Below are positions 6,871 to 13,051 of a DNA stretch of 17,849 nt, piece by piece; the stretch's first letter is position 1; each line of letters starts with the position of its first letter. The position numbers were made by a program, and so were the translations under genes. The notes below the pieces were generated by a model that was not told where the DNA came from, did not search any database, and worked only from the letters and a program-made list of their open reading frames with translations. This stretch comes from Hominisplanchenecus_A murintestinalis (lineage in GTDB: Bacteria > Bacillota > Clostridia > Lachnospirales > Lachnospiraceae): assembly GCF_943193015.1 (NCBI RefSeq), contig NZ_CALPCM010000046.1:1-17849 (forward strand). The letters run 5' to 3'.

Positions 6871-7728
6871 ATGAAAAATATGAAAATAGATGCCAATGGA
6901 ACAGAAATCAGAGTAATGGGTGATGTCGTAAATGAAGAAGCTTATATTTCTTTAACGGATATTGCCAAATATAAAAATCCAGACAATGCTTTTATCGTGG
7001 TTGCGAACTGGATGCGTAATCATTCCACAATCTCATTTCTGGGTTTGTGGGAACAGATTCATAATCCCAATTTTAAACCTATCGAATTCGATAGGTTTAA
7101 AGCGGAATCGGGAGATAATGCATTTACATTGACACCGCAACAGTGGATAAGAGCAACAGACGCAATCGGTATTATATCAAAATCAGGACGATATGGAGGT
7201 ACATATGCCCATACAGATATAGCCTTTGAGTTTGCGTCGTGGATTTCCGCAGAATTTAAGCTCTATATTATTAAGGACTATCAGCGGTTAAAGAAAGATG
7301 AAGCAAACCGATTAGCGATTGGTTGGGATGCTAAGAGGGAACTTTCAAAAATAAATTATCGTATTCATACAGATGCGGTAAAGGAATTTCTGATAACACC
7401 AACATTATCCCCGCAGGAAATGGCATATACATACGCATCCGAAGCAGATATTCTTAATATGGCTTTGTTTGGTAAGACGGCGGCACAATGGAGAAACGAA
7501 AAGGGAATAAGCGGAAAATCACCTAATATCAGAGATTTTGCTTCGGCAGAGGAATTAGTTGTGCTTATTAATTTGGAGGACACCAATGCAGATTTGATAA
7601 GACAGGAAGTGCCTAAAATTGAGAGGTTAAAAATATTAAGAGAAAAAGCATATAGGCAGCTGGAAATTCTAAGAAGGAATCAAGAGAGCATTGAAGCGTT
7701 GAGGAAAAATCTTATTAACAAAGTATAA
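6871..7728 (+). CDS. KilA-N domain protein
   Basis: About 285 residues. The N-terminal part (about 5-130) matches the KilA-N DNA-binding domain, with EAYISLTDIAKYKNPDNAFI, the NWMRNHSTISFLGLWE segment, FTLTPQQWI and the hallmark GGTYAHTDIAFEFASWIS. KilA-N domains were described from phage P1 KilA and large DNA viruses and usually belong to phage or mobile-element regulators. The C-terminal half (about 140-285) has YASEADILNMALFGKTAAQW and a helical end, as in stand-alone bacterial KilA-N proteins. TTG at 6862 is an alternative start; ATG at 6871 follows GGAG closely. A 30-bp perfect palindrome lies inside the coding sequence at 7072-7101. The next gene, DUF4062, starts 19 bases downstream. 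Confidence 0.88.
   Translation: MKNMKIDANGTEIRVMGDVVNEEAYISLTDIAKYKNPDNAFIVVANWMRNHSTISFLGLWEQIHNPNFKPIEFDRFKAESGDNAFTLTPQQWIRATDAIGIISKSGRYGGTYAHTDIAFEFASWISAEFKLYIIKDYQRLKKDEANRLAIGWDAKRELSKINYRIHTDAVKEFLITPTLSPQEMAYTYASEADILNMALFGKTAAQWRNEKGISGKSPNIRDFASAEELVVLINLEDTNADLIRQEVPKIERLKILREKAYRQLEILRRNQESIEALRKNLINKV
7072..7101. repeat. 30-bp perfect palindrome inside the KilA-N gene
   Basis: The arm TTTAAACCTATCGAA (7072-7086) is followed without a spacer by its exact reverse complement (7087-7101), centred on GAATTC. It codes for FKPIEFDRFK, so it is under protein constraint yet has perfect dyad symmetry. It could be a binding site for a dimeric protein, such as the KilA-N protein itself. 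It could instead form a cruciform or mRNA hairpin, or be chance. Confidence 0.9.
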
Positions 7729-7747
7729 AACAAGATAAGGAGAAATT

Positions 7748-8713
7748 ATGAATACAGATAGACATATACCAGTAGTTTTTGTTAGTTCTACTTGCTATGA
7801 CCTCAAACAGGTTCGAGAAGACTTAAAAGATTTTTTTGAAATCAATTACGGTTTTCAAGCTATGTTGTCTGAATTTAGTTCATTTCCTATTGACCCGTGT
7901 ATTGGTACTTTTGAAAATTGCTTGAGTAATGTTGATAAATTGGCTGATATTTTTATACTTATTGTTGGAACAAGATATGGGTATGTGACAGAGAGAGGGA
8001 AATCTATTACGAATTTAGAATATCTACATGCAAAAGCGAAAGGGATTCCAGTATTTGTGTTTGTGGACAAGCAGTTACATAGTCAATTAAAAATATGGGA
8101 AGCCAATAAAGAAGGAAATTTTTCAACTATTGTTGACAACCCCCAGATTTTTAAATTTGTTTCAGAAATATATAATGAATCAAAACAGTGGATTTATACA
8201 TATGAATCTGTGCGAGACATAACCACTACCATGAAGCATCAATTAAGTTTGATATTTGCTGATGGATTGGCATATAAAAAAATATCAAATACGTTAGAAC
8301 CACATATTTTAGAGAGTGATATTTCATCAGAAGCTTTACGTGTTTTAATTGAAGAGCCGTATGCATGGGAGTACAAATTTCTAGCATATGTGATTAAAGA
8401 CGAGTTTAACAAACTACAGAAACATAGATGGGATTTTAAATATGGTTTATTTACAACACATATTATTGAGATGAGTCCTAATGAACTGTTGGACGATGTT
8501 TCTGTAAAACTGAATGAGATTGTAGAATTAAATGGAATTTTAAGCATACTTTTGAATTCTGCAATTCAAGATGCAATTGGAGAGGCGGGAGTACCGAGTG
8601 ATTTAGAGATGATGGTATATATTTCAAAGCAGCTTGCTTCGTTTTATGAAAGGATAGTTGCATGGGCATTATATTTTAAAACAATACATACAGATGAAGT
8701 GTTTAAACCATGA
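7748..8713 (+). CDS. DUF4062 domain protein
   Basis: A 321-residue protein. The N-terminal 110 residues carry the DUF4062 pattern. A hydrophobic strand followed by SSTCYDLKQVREDLKDFF (residues 13-30) comes first, then SEFSSFPIDP, ENCLSNVDKLADIFILIVGT and RYGYVTERGKSITNLEY, with a strand GIPVFVFVDK after that. This is a Rossmann-like alpha/beta unit often fused to STAND-type NTPases or found near defence genes. Its enzymatic role is not settled. The rest (about 140-321) is mostly helical with no recognised domain. AAGGAGAAA gives a good ribosome binding site. It directly follows the KilA-N gene and they are probably co-transcribed, which suggests a DNA-binding plus signalling pair. Confidence 0.85.
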   Translation: MNTDRHIPVVFVSSTCYDLKQVREDLKDFFEINYGFQAMLSEFSSFPIDPCIGTFENCLSNVDKLADIFILIVGTRYGYVTERGKSITNLEYLHAKAKGIPVFVFVDKQLHSQLKIWEANKEGNFSTIVDNPQIFKFVSEIYNESKQWIYTYESVRDITTTMKHQLSLIFADGLAYKKISNTLEPHILESDISSEALRVLIEEPYAWEYKFLAYVIKDEFNKLQKHRWDFKYGLFTTHIIEMSPNELLDDVSVKLNEIVELNGILSILLNSAIQDAIGEAGVPSDLEMMVYISKQLASFYERIVAWALYFKTIHTDEVFKP

Positions 8714-8719
8714 ATGAAA

Positions 8720-8792
8720 CCAGATAAGGAGAAAACTCAAAATTTTGTTTAAGACAACAGACACAAGAGTGTGGAGTGAATATTTTATCTGG
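8720..8792 (+). promoter_or_regulatory. Inverted repeat whose right arm meets the tnpV copy 2 ribosome binding site
   Basis: CCAGATAA (8720-8727) and TTATCTGG (8785-8792) are exact reverse complements 57 bases apart. The right arm ends in the first bases of the GGAGG ribosome binding site (8791-8795) of the following TnpV gene. Pairing in mRNA could mask that site. No clear promoter was found in this 91-base gap. Confidence 0.35.
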
Positions 8793-8804
8793 AGGTAACA
8801 GAAA

Positions 8805-9179
8805 ATGGCAAATATATTATTTGAGGAACTGGGCGGCAAATACGAACGGAAAGGCGATTATCTAATTCCATGTATAGCTTTACCCGCCGAAGAAGAACAG
8901 CCGATAGGCACATGGGGACAGCGGCATCTGGACTATCTGAAACAGTACCACAAGGTTACATACACGAATCTTCTCACAAGCGGTAAACTCAACGCCTACC
9001 TTGCCAACATTGACAGGCAGGCACAGGAACGATTTAAAAGGCTCATAGAGGATATGAAGCAGGCACAGGGTATAACAGAACAACTAAAGGCAGAAAACGC
9101 CTTAGAATGGGTACAACGCTTAAATAACATAAGGGCATGTGCGATGGAGATTGTGAACGAAGAAATTATCTACGCATAA
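8805..9179 (+). CDS. tnpV: TnpV family transposon-encoded protein, copy 2
   Basis: A 124-residue TnpV with the core ALPAEEEQPIGTWGQRHLDY (residues 25-44), NLLTSGKLNAYL, and a C-terminal TEQLKAEN plus WVQRLNNIRAC helix. Copy 1 at 4168-4545 shares these blocks in the same order. The N-terminal 25 residues differ more. A GGAGG ribosome binding site lies 9 bases upstream. The gene is followed within 2 bases by a strong terminator. The two TnpV genes bracket the acetyltransferase/KilA-N/DUF4062 cargo. The more G+C-balanced codon use contrasts with the A+T-rich cargo before it. The biochemical role of TnpV is unknown. Confidence 0.88.
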   Translation: MANILFEELGGKYERKGDYLIPCIALPAEEEQPIGTWGQRHLDYLKQYHKVTYTNLLTSGKLNAYLANIDRQAQERFKRLIEDMKQAQGITEQLKAENALEWVQRLNNIRACAMEIVNEEIIYA

Positions 9180-9180
9180 T

Positions 9181-9220
9181 AAAAAGGCGATGGAGTAAAA
9201 GAAGCTCTATCGCCTTTTTA
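9181..9220 (+). terminator. Rho-independent terminator after tnpV copy 2
   Basis: AAAAAGGCGATGGAG (9181-9195) pairs with CTCTATCGCCTTTTT (9205-9219) with a single G-T wobble and a 9-base loop, ending in a T-run. The A-run on the other side means it could also end transcription on the - strand. Confidence 0.9.
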
Positions 9221-9300
9221 TCTGTAAGACCGAAATGAATATAGGTTATACCGCAGAAAAAGGTGATGCATATTTTTTTTGGATGTAAACTTTTATACAA

Positions 9301-9483
9301 AGCACTTTACTTAACCCAATGTCAACAGGAATTATTGGCATGAGTATGCTTTTCATAGGTGTAACCATACTCTTGTTTAAACTGCCAAAATATAAAGTGA
9401 ATCGTTGGGGTGCTTTTATGTCTAAAAAAGAATGGACATGCTGCCCTATCGTCACAGTTCATTGGCTCAATTATATTTCATAA
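9301..9483 (+). pseudogene. Decayed transporter tail joined to the start of a KTR gene
   Basis: This lies in the 450-base stretch between the tnpV terminator and the TetR gene, which has no intact gene. The frame starting at 9301 stays open for 60 codons to TAA at 9481-9483. It first encodes a single hydrophobic segment, GIIGMSMLFIGVTILLFKLP, then from ATG 9418 reads MSKKEWTCCPI. That looks like the beginning of a cysteine-rich KTR protein (compare MEWLLCPVC in the intact copy at 12356). The reading is cut at 9451 and runs into DNA matching the 3' flank of the intact KTR gene. I read this as a transporter C-terminus followed by a KTR gene with an internal deletion. The transporter family cannot be named. 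Confidence 0.45.
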
Positions 9484-9510
9484 GGTTATAAGGCAAATGC
9501 CCGTCATATT
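9452..9510 (+). repeat. Imperfect direct repeat, left copy (KTR 3' flank)
   Basis: 59 bases starting TCACAGTTCATTGGCTC align without gaps to 12578-12636, with about 47 of 59 identical by hand count (for example TTTCATAAGGTT and TAAGGC are shared). The two copies enclose the TetR/ABC/KTR operon. Confidence 0.75.
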
Positions 9511-9541
9511 TTTACTGTCATTTTTTTAATAAGTCTTTTTC

Positions 9542-9570
9542 TTGACAATATCCCTAGAGAATGTTATTAT
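9542..9570 (+). promoter_or_regulatory. Promoter of the TetR-ABC operon
   Basis: TTGACA (9542-9547) is a perfect -35 box, and TATTAT (9565-9570) is a good -10 box at 17-base spacing. The first gene starts 60 bases downstream of the -10 box. A long palindrome begins at the last bases of the -10 box, so the promoter is probably repressed by the TetR protein it expresses. Confidence 0.85.
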
Positions 9571-9605
9571 ATTTACGAACATTATATAAGAATATTCGTA
9601 AATAT
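9569..9605 (+). promoter_or_regulatory. Palindromic operator, probable TetR binding site
   Basis: ATATTTACGAACAT (9569-9582) and ATATTCGTAAATAT (9592-9605) form a dyad matching at 13 of 14 positions around a 9-base centre. It overlaps the -10 box and the expected transcription start. A dyad at this place is the usual operator of an autoregulated TetR-family gene. Confidence 0.75.
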
Positions 9606-9629
9606 AATTCAGGAAGGAGAGAAACAGAC

Positions 9630-10220
9630 ATGCCATCAAAGCCAGTGCTTTCAGATACTGACAAAGAGAATATTCGCAAAAGGCTGAAAGAATTATGCGA
9701 AGAATGCTGGATAACACAGGGGTATAAAAAGACAAGCATTAAAAGCCTGTGTGAGAAAGCGGGGATATCAGTCGGAACATTTTATACGCTGTACCCAACC
9801 AAAGAAGATTTGTTTTTTGAAACAATCGAAACCATACAAAGGAGGTTGGAAGAAAAGATTTTTGCGATTAACAGGGACAGACGGACAAAGGACGGATTTG
9901 CCGAATCAATGAAAGAGCTTTTTAAGGAATATGACAGCAAGCCTTTCCTGTATAACGTCAATACGCCAGATTTCCAATCCTTTATCACAAAACTGCCAGA
10001 AGAAACAATAAAAAAAGTTAAATTTGACAGCTTCGATTTTTTCAGGCAGGCGGTCCGCGCCGCCAGCCTTGAACTGAAAATGGAAGAATCTAAGGCGTAT
10101 GGGATATTGAGTGCATTGCTATCTACTATCAATGCAAAAGAGACACTTTCTGTCACCTGTGACTATTTTGCTGTTTTTGAGTTCATGGTGGACAGCCTTG
10201 TGGCTGATATTTTTAAATGA
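9630..10220 (+). CDS. TetR/AcrR-family transcriptional regulator
   Basis: A 196-residue repressor of normal TetR length. The N-terminal HTH (residues about 18-60) includes GYKKTSIKSLCEKAGISVGT followed by FYTLYPTKEDLFFE, the standard TetR_N signature. The rest is a helical ligand-binding and dimerization domain with no family-specific motif. ATG 9630 is chosen over an upstream in-frame ATG at 9561 because AGGAAGGAGAG lies right before 9630, and because the upstream codons cross the promoter and operator palindrome. It is the first gene of an operon with an ABC exporter, so it probably derepresses the exporter in response to a small molecule and represses itself at 9569-9605. Confidence 0.93.
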   Translation: MPSKPVLSDTDKENIRKRLKELCEECWITQGYKKTSIKSLCEKAGISVGTFYTLYPTKEDLFFETIETIQRRLEEKIFAINRDRRTKDGFAESMKELFKEYDSKPFLYNVNTPDFQSFITKLPEETIKKVKFDSFDFFRQAVRAASLELKMEESKAYGILSALLSTINAKETLSVTCDYFAVFEFMVDSLVADIFK

Positions 10221-10231
10221 AGGAGGTCTTT

Positions 10232-10462
10232 ATGGAGAAATTTGAGTACAAAATAATGTTTGTTGACAGCAAGGAAACTGATAAACCAGACAGCCTGCTG
10301 GCAGACAAGTTAAACCAGTATGGCAAAGACGGATGGGAACTGACAACGTCTTTTGCCTGCCCATACATAGGCAGTTCGCAATATTCCCTTATCGGGCTTG
10401 CGCAGAAAACAACTTTTATCTTTAAAAGGCGGCTGCTTTCTGAAAAGGGGGCGCACGAATGA
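10232..10462 (+). CDS. DUF4177 domain protein
   Basis: A 76-residue protein with the DUF4177 pattern: an N-terminal FEYKIMFVD strand, then LADKLNQYGKDGWELTTSFA (residues about 23-42) with the conserved GWEL, and a final strand FIFKRR. Its function is not known; the family appears often beside transporters and regulators in Firmicutes. ATG 10232 has AGGAGG 5 bases upstream. An earlier in-frame ATG at 10217 overlaps the TetR stop. Its stop overlaps the ATPase start (ATGA), so the two are translationally coupled. Confidence 0.8.
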   Translation: MEKFEYKIMFVDSKETDKPDSLLADKLNQYGKDGWELTTSFACPYIGSSQYSLIGLAQKTTFIFKRRLLSEKGAHE

Positions 10463-11205
10463 CATATGCGGTTGAAGTTCAGAATTTATCAAAATCCATA
10501 GATGGCTGCCCCATACTGAAAAATATCTGCATGAGGGTAAAACAGGGTGAGATTTATGGATTTTTAGGGGCAAACGGGGCGGGGAAAACGTCACTGATGA
10601 AGACGCTGTACCATATCATACGCCCCGACTGTGGAACGGTATGTTTGCTAGGCGAGCGTGTTGCAGGCGGAAACAGCCCTGTTTTTTCCCATATTGGAAG
10701 CATTATCGAAAGCCCTGTTTTTTATAACCATTTGTCGGCTTATGACAACTTGGAACTGCATTGCAGATATATGGGCGCAGGATATGAAAATATCGGGGAA
10801 ACCCTGTCATTGCTGGGGATTTCAGAAACAGGCAATAAAGCCGTAGGAAAATTTTCTTTAGGGATGAAACAGCGGCTTGCCCTTGCAAGGGCTTTCCTCA
10901 CAAGACCAGAACTGCTTATACTTGACGAGCCTATCAATGGTTTAGACCCGCAGGGAATCATACATATTCGGGAACTGTTATTGCGAATCAATAAAGAGCA
11001 TGGCACAAGCATTTTGATATCAAGCCATATCCTTGACGAACTATCTAAAATCGCAGATACCATTGGCATGATTGACCACGGTGCTATGCTTGGGGAAATT
11101 TCTATGGATGAAATATGCAAAAAGGGGATAGGGCTTGAAGATTATTATCTGGATTTGCTGGGAGGAGGTGGAAAAGGTGAAGAACCTTATTTCTCTGGAA
11201 ATTAG
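10459..11205 (+). CDS. ABC transporter ATP-binding protein (bacitracin/lantibiotic exporter type)
   Basis: A 248-residue nucleotide-binding subunit. Walker A is GANGAGKT (residues 37-44). The signature is FSLGMKQRLALARA (132-145). Walker B is LLILDEP (152-158) with the D-loop INGLDP after it, and the switch histidine is H190 in SSHILDEL. The Q-loop region is replaced by GSIIESPVFY (80-89), which is typical of BcrA-like exporters. It would drive the membrane subunit encoded next, and the pair most likely exports a peptide antibiotic or other membrane-active compound. It overlaps the previous gene by 4 bases and the permease start by 29 bases, an arrangement that suggests fixed subunit ratios. 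Confidence 0.94.
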   Translation: MTYAVEVQNLSKSIDGCPILKNICMRVKQGEIYGFLGANGAGKTSLMKTLYHIIRPDCGTVCLLGERVAGGNSPVFSHIGSIIESPVFYNHLSAYDNLELHCRYMGAGYENIGETLSLLGISETGNKAVGKFSLGMKQRLALARAFLTRPELLILDEPINGLDPQGIIHIRELLLRINKEHGTSILISSHILDELSKIADTIGMIDHGAMLGEISMDEICKKGIGLEDYYLDLLGGGGKGEEPYFSGN

Positions 11206-11872
11206 GAAAGTGCTTTTAAAGCCGCATATGTTTGGGCTGGCTGCGGCTAACATTATCATTTTTTTACTGAGTGCATTCACGTCCAGCCTTTTAACCCAAA
11301 ACGGAAATATGCCTGCATTCAATGGCTTGCCCCCAGCCCAGTTAGATACTGTTTCATTGGCACTGATGCTTGTAAGGGCAACATTGATTGTATGGGAAGC
11401 GGTTTTTCTTTGCGTATTTATAATTGAGGAATATAGGAACAGGACTATAAGCCTGCTTTATACTTATCCAGTAAACCGAACAAAGCTGATGTTGGCAAAG
11501 CTCCTATTGGTCTGCGGCATTATGCTCCTGTTCCACACGGTGTCATATATCTTCCAATATGCCTGTATTCTTCTTGCAAGCAAATATTTTGTGTTTGTCA
11601 CATTCAGCTTGGGGGATATATGGGTGCAGGCTGTCACAGCCATTTCAGCTATTATGTTAGGGCTTTTCCCATTATATGTTGGGATGATAAAGAAATCAAC
11701 GATTGCAACGGTTGTTTCATCCATAGTCATTGTTGTCATTGCATCCAATTCACAGGGCTGCCATGCAGGGCTGCTGTCAATGCCTGTTGCCGCAACAATT
11801 TTGGGCATTATTGGGATTGCTTTTTCAGCAATGGCACTTCACAGGATGGTTGCATCTGATTTGAACAATTAA
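11177..11872 (+). CDS. ABC transporter permease (ABC-2 type)
   Basis: 231 residues with six hydrophobic segments: about 17-37, 53-80, 108-128, 136-160, 167-190 and 200-222. This is the typical size and topology of BcrB-like ABC-2 permeases. The short cytoplasmic N-terminus MKNLISLEIRKVLLKPHMFG also fits the family. The GTG at 11177 is favoured because GGAGGAGG (11161-11168) stands 8 bases before it. The longer in-frame reading from 11135 would run deep into the ATPase gene. It forms the membrane channel of the exporter. Substrate recognition cannot be deduced. Confidence 0.9.
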   Translation: MKNLISLEIRKVLLKPHMFGLAAANIIIFLLSAFTSSLLTQNGNMPAFNGLPPAQLDTVSLALMLVRATLIVWEAVFLCVFIIEEYRNRTISLLYTYPVNRTKLMLAKLLLVCGIMLLFHTVSYIFQYACILLASKYFVFVTFSLGDIWVQAVTAISAIMLGLFPLYVGMIKKSTIATVVSSIVIVVIASNSQGCHAGLLSMPVAATILGIIGIAFSAMALHRMVASDLNN

Positions 11873-11890
11873 AAGAAAGGGGGCGAAAGT

Positions 11891-12109
11891 ATGGATTTTC
11901 CAATTCCGAATTTTATACCTGTTCCTAACGCAGAAGCCATGCAGATGATATCAATCGTATCATTGATTGTTGGTATCTGTCTGGTTGTGGCAGGAGCAGT
12001 ATTTTTGTTACTGAGCAAAAGGAAAGGAAAAAAATCCACACTCGCATGGATTGTGATATGCGTAGGGGCATTGCTCATTGTAAATCATGGCATACAGCTG
12101 ATATTTTAG
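11891..12109 (+). CDS. Small two-helix membrane protein
   Basis: A 72-residue protein with two hydrophobic helices (about 18-40 and 50-70) separated by a basic loop, SKRKGKKS, which should face the cytoplasm. A GAAAGGGGG ribosome binding site lies upstream, and the gene is 18 bases after the permease. It has no recognised family. Its position suggests an accessory or immunity-like subunit of the ABC exporter. Confidence 0.7.
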   Translation: MDFPIPNFIPVPNAEAMQMISIVSLIVGICLVVAGAVFLLLSKRKGKKSTLAWIVICVGALLIVNHGIQLIF

Positions 12110-12120
12110 GAGGACAGAGA

Positions 12121-12366
12121 ATGATTAAAGAAGTAAATCAAGTTTGTGGGAAATTAAATGAAGTGTTGGGCATTTCGGTTAGGCTCCCAAACCCTGGCAA
12201 AAAAGCGGTAAAATTTGCTGCAGTATGCAACTTAATTGCAGGGGCTGGCTTAATTGCGGCAGGGGCGGTTTTTTCTTCAAAATGGTGCACAGCATTGGGT
12301 GGCTTGGGAATTGTCAGCAGTATTATACTGCGAAAGGAAGGCAGCCATAAACCAAATGACAAATAA
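12121..12366 (+). CDS. Small membrane protein in the ABC operon
   Basis: An 81-residue protein. The first 35 residues are amphipathic, with MIKEVNQVCGKLNEVLGISV. Two hydrophobic segments follow (about 36-53 and 56-72, the second with GGLGIVSSIIL), then a charged tail. AGGAGGACAGAG gives a strong ribosome binding site for ATG 12121. The longer in-frame reading from 12046 overlaps the previous gene and is not needed. No family was recognised. It shares the small-Ala/Gly helix style of the preceding two-helix protein. Confidence 0.7.
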   Translation: MIKEVNQVCGKLNEVLGISVRLPNPGKKAVKFAAVCNLIAGAGLIAAGAVFSSKWCTALGGLGIVSSIILRKEGSHKPNDK

Positions 12367-12562
12367 TAGCGAGCGCAAAAGGATGGAATGGTTGTTATGC
12401 CCTGTCTGCAATAGCAAGACACGGATAAAAATACGACCAGACACAGAGTTTAAGATGTTTCCATTATTTTGCCCAAAATGCAGACGGGAAACGCTAATCA
12501 ATGTAGAAAAACAAAATGTTTCAGTCATCACAGAGCCAGACGCACAGACGCAGAGCCGATGA
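12356..12562 (+). CDS. Cysteine-rich KTR domain protein
   Basis: A 68-residue protein with two CxxC knuckles, CPVC (15-18) and CPKC (39-42). The name-giving KTR follows the first pair at 21-23, and the C-terminal end is EPDAQTQSR. This is a probable zinc-ribbon protein. KTR proteins recur just downstream of resistance and transporter genes in Tn916-type and related elements, but their function is unknown. ATG 12356 overlaps the previous gene by 11 bases, and ATG 12383 is an alternative start that keeps all cysteines. A truncated relative seems to be present near 9418. Confidence 0.82.
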   Translation: MTNNSERKRMEWLLCPVCNSKTRIKIRPDTEFKMFPLFCPKCRRETLINVEKQNVSVITEPDAQTQSR

Positions 12563-12577
12563 ACTTGTGAAATAAAA

Positions 12578-12636
12578 TCACAGTTTGTTGGCTCTGTTTC
12601 ATTTCATAAGGTTTTAAGGCGAACGTCCACCATATA
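12578..12636 (+). repeat. Imperfect direct repeat, right copy (KTR 3' flank)
   Basis: This is the partner of 9452-9510, starting TCACAGTTTGTTGGCTC 15 bases after the KTR stop. It runs into a hairpin, CCACCATA (12627-12634) with TATGGTGG (12648-12655), that has no T-run. Confidence 0.75.
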
Positions 12637-12690
12637 AAAAAACGGTGTATGGTGGGCGATTTTGCTATACCCAAAAGACCTAACAGACAC

Positions 12691-12727
12691 TCTCCAGACC
12701 TGTTTTAAAGTTTGGAGGGATTTTTTT
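12691..12727 (+). terminator. Terminator after the ABC/KTR operon
   Basis: TCTCCAGAC (12691-12699) pairs with GTTTGGAGG (12710-12718) using two G-T wobbles, followed by a run of seven T at 12721-12727. The right arm includes GGAGGG, which could serve as a ribosome binding site for the short reading frame that starts at 12728. Confidence 0.65.
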
Positions 12728-12838
12728 ATGTTCTTTTTTCGGGTAGTTATTTATCTGCTCATGCAACGCAGAGTTGGTTTATACATAGCATATCGGGAAA
12801 TGGCAGGAAGCCAGTTAAAAAAATCCCTGCCCATGTAA
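12728..12838 (+). CDS. Possible 36-codon leader peptide
   Basis: ATG 12728 opens MFFFRVVIYLLMQRRVGLYI and continues to TAA at 12836-12838. GGAGGG lies 8 bases upstream, a good distance. The peptide is hydrophobic then basic. The frame ends just before a perfect hairpin, CTACTTCT/AGAAGTAG (12841-12848/12861-12868), and about 60 bases before a terminator, an arrangement compatible with a leader-type control region. It has no recognised homologue. A longer overlapping frame (12712-13017) was considered less likely. Confidence 0.35.
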   Translation: MFFFRVVIYLLMQRRVGLYIAYREMAGSQLKKSLPM

Positions 12839-12900
12839 CGCTACTTCTCACCATGAAACTAGAAGTAGAATCTCCACTTAACAGAATATATATCCCCTAT

Positions 12901-12937
12901 AACCGTAGAGGTCACCGTGCCTTTGCGGTTTTTCTTT
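12901..12937 (+). terminator. Terminator upstream of the sigma-factor gene
   Basis: AACCGTAGAGG (12901-12911) and CCTTTGCGGTT (12920-12930) form an 11-bp stem with two wobble pairs and an 8-base loop, followed by TTTCTTTT. It lies in the 489-base stretch between KTR and the sigma gene. It either ends read-through from the left or acts as an attenuator for the sigma gene. Confidence 0.75.
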
Positions 12938-13001
12938 TGTCGTTTTTTATCAGATTATGCCACAGGGCTGTTTCTGCTATTGGATGCCGTTCGCCGCCTT
13001 T

Positions 13002-13043
13002 CCAATCTGAATTTTAACATTTTTAAAAATTTCAGATTGGAGG
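13002..13043 (+). promoter_or_regulatory. Hairpin covering the sigma-gene ribosome binding site
   Basis: CCAATCTGAA (13002-13011) is an exact reverse complement of TTCAGATTGG (13031-13040), with an A+T-only centre. The right arm ends in the first GG of the GGAGG ribosome binding site (13039-13043) of the sigma-factor gene at 13052. Folding in mRNA could partly hide that site. As DNA it is also a good operator-type dyad. Confidence 0.5.
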
Positions 13044-13051
13044 AAAAAAGA

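Noticed and set aside
4546..8804. Insertion sequence or composite transposon with terminal repeats around the cargo
   Set aside because: No transposase gene and no matching inverted or direct repeats were seen at either side. The two tnpV genes are too diverged to act as repeats.
12712..13017. 101-codon open frame before the sigma gene
   Set aside because: It runs through a terminator T-run, two hairpins and a second terminator, has no family resemblance, and starts inside a terminator stem.
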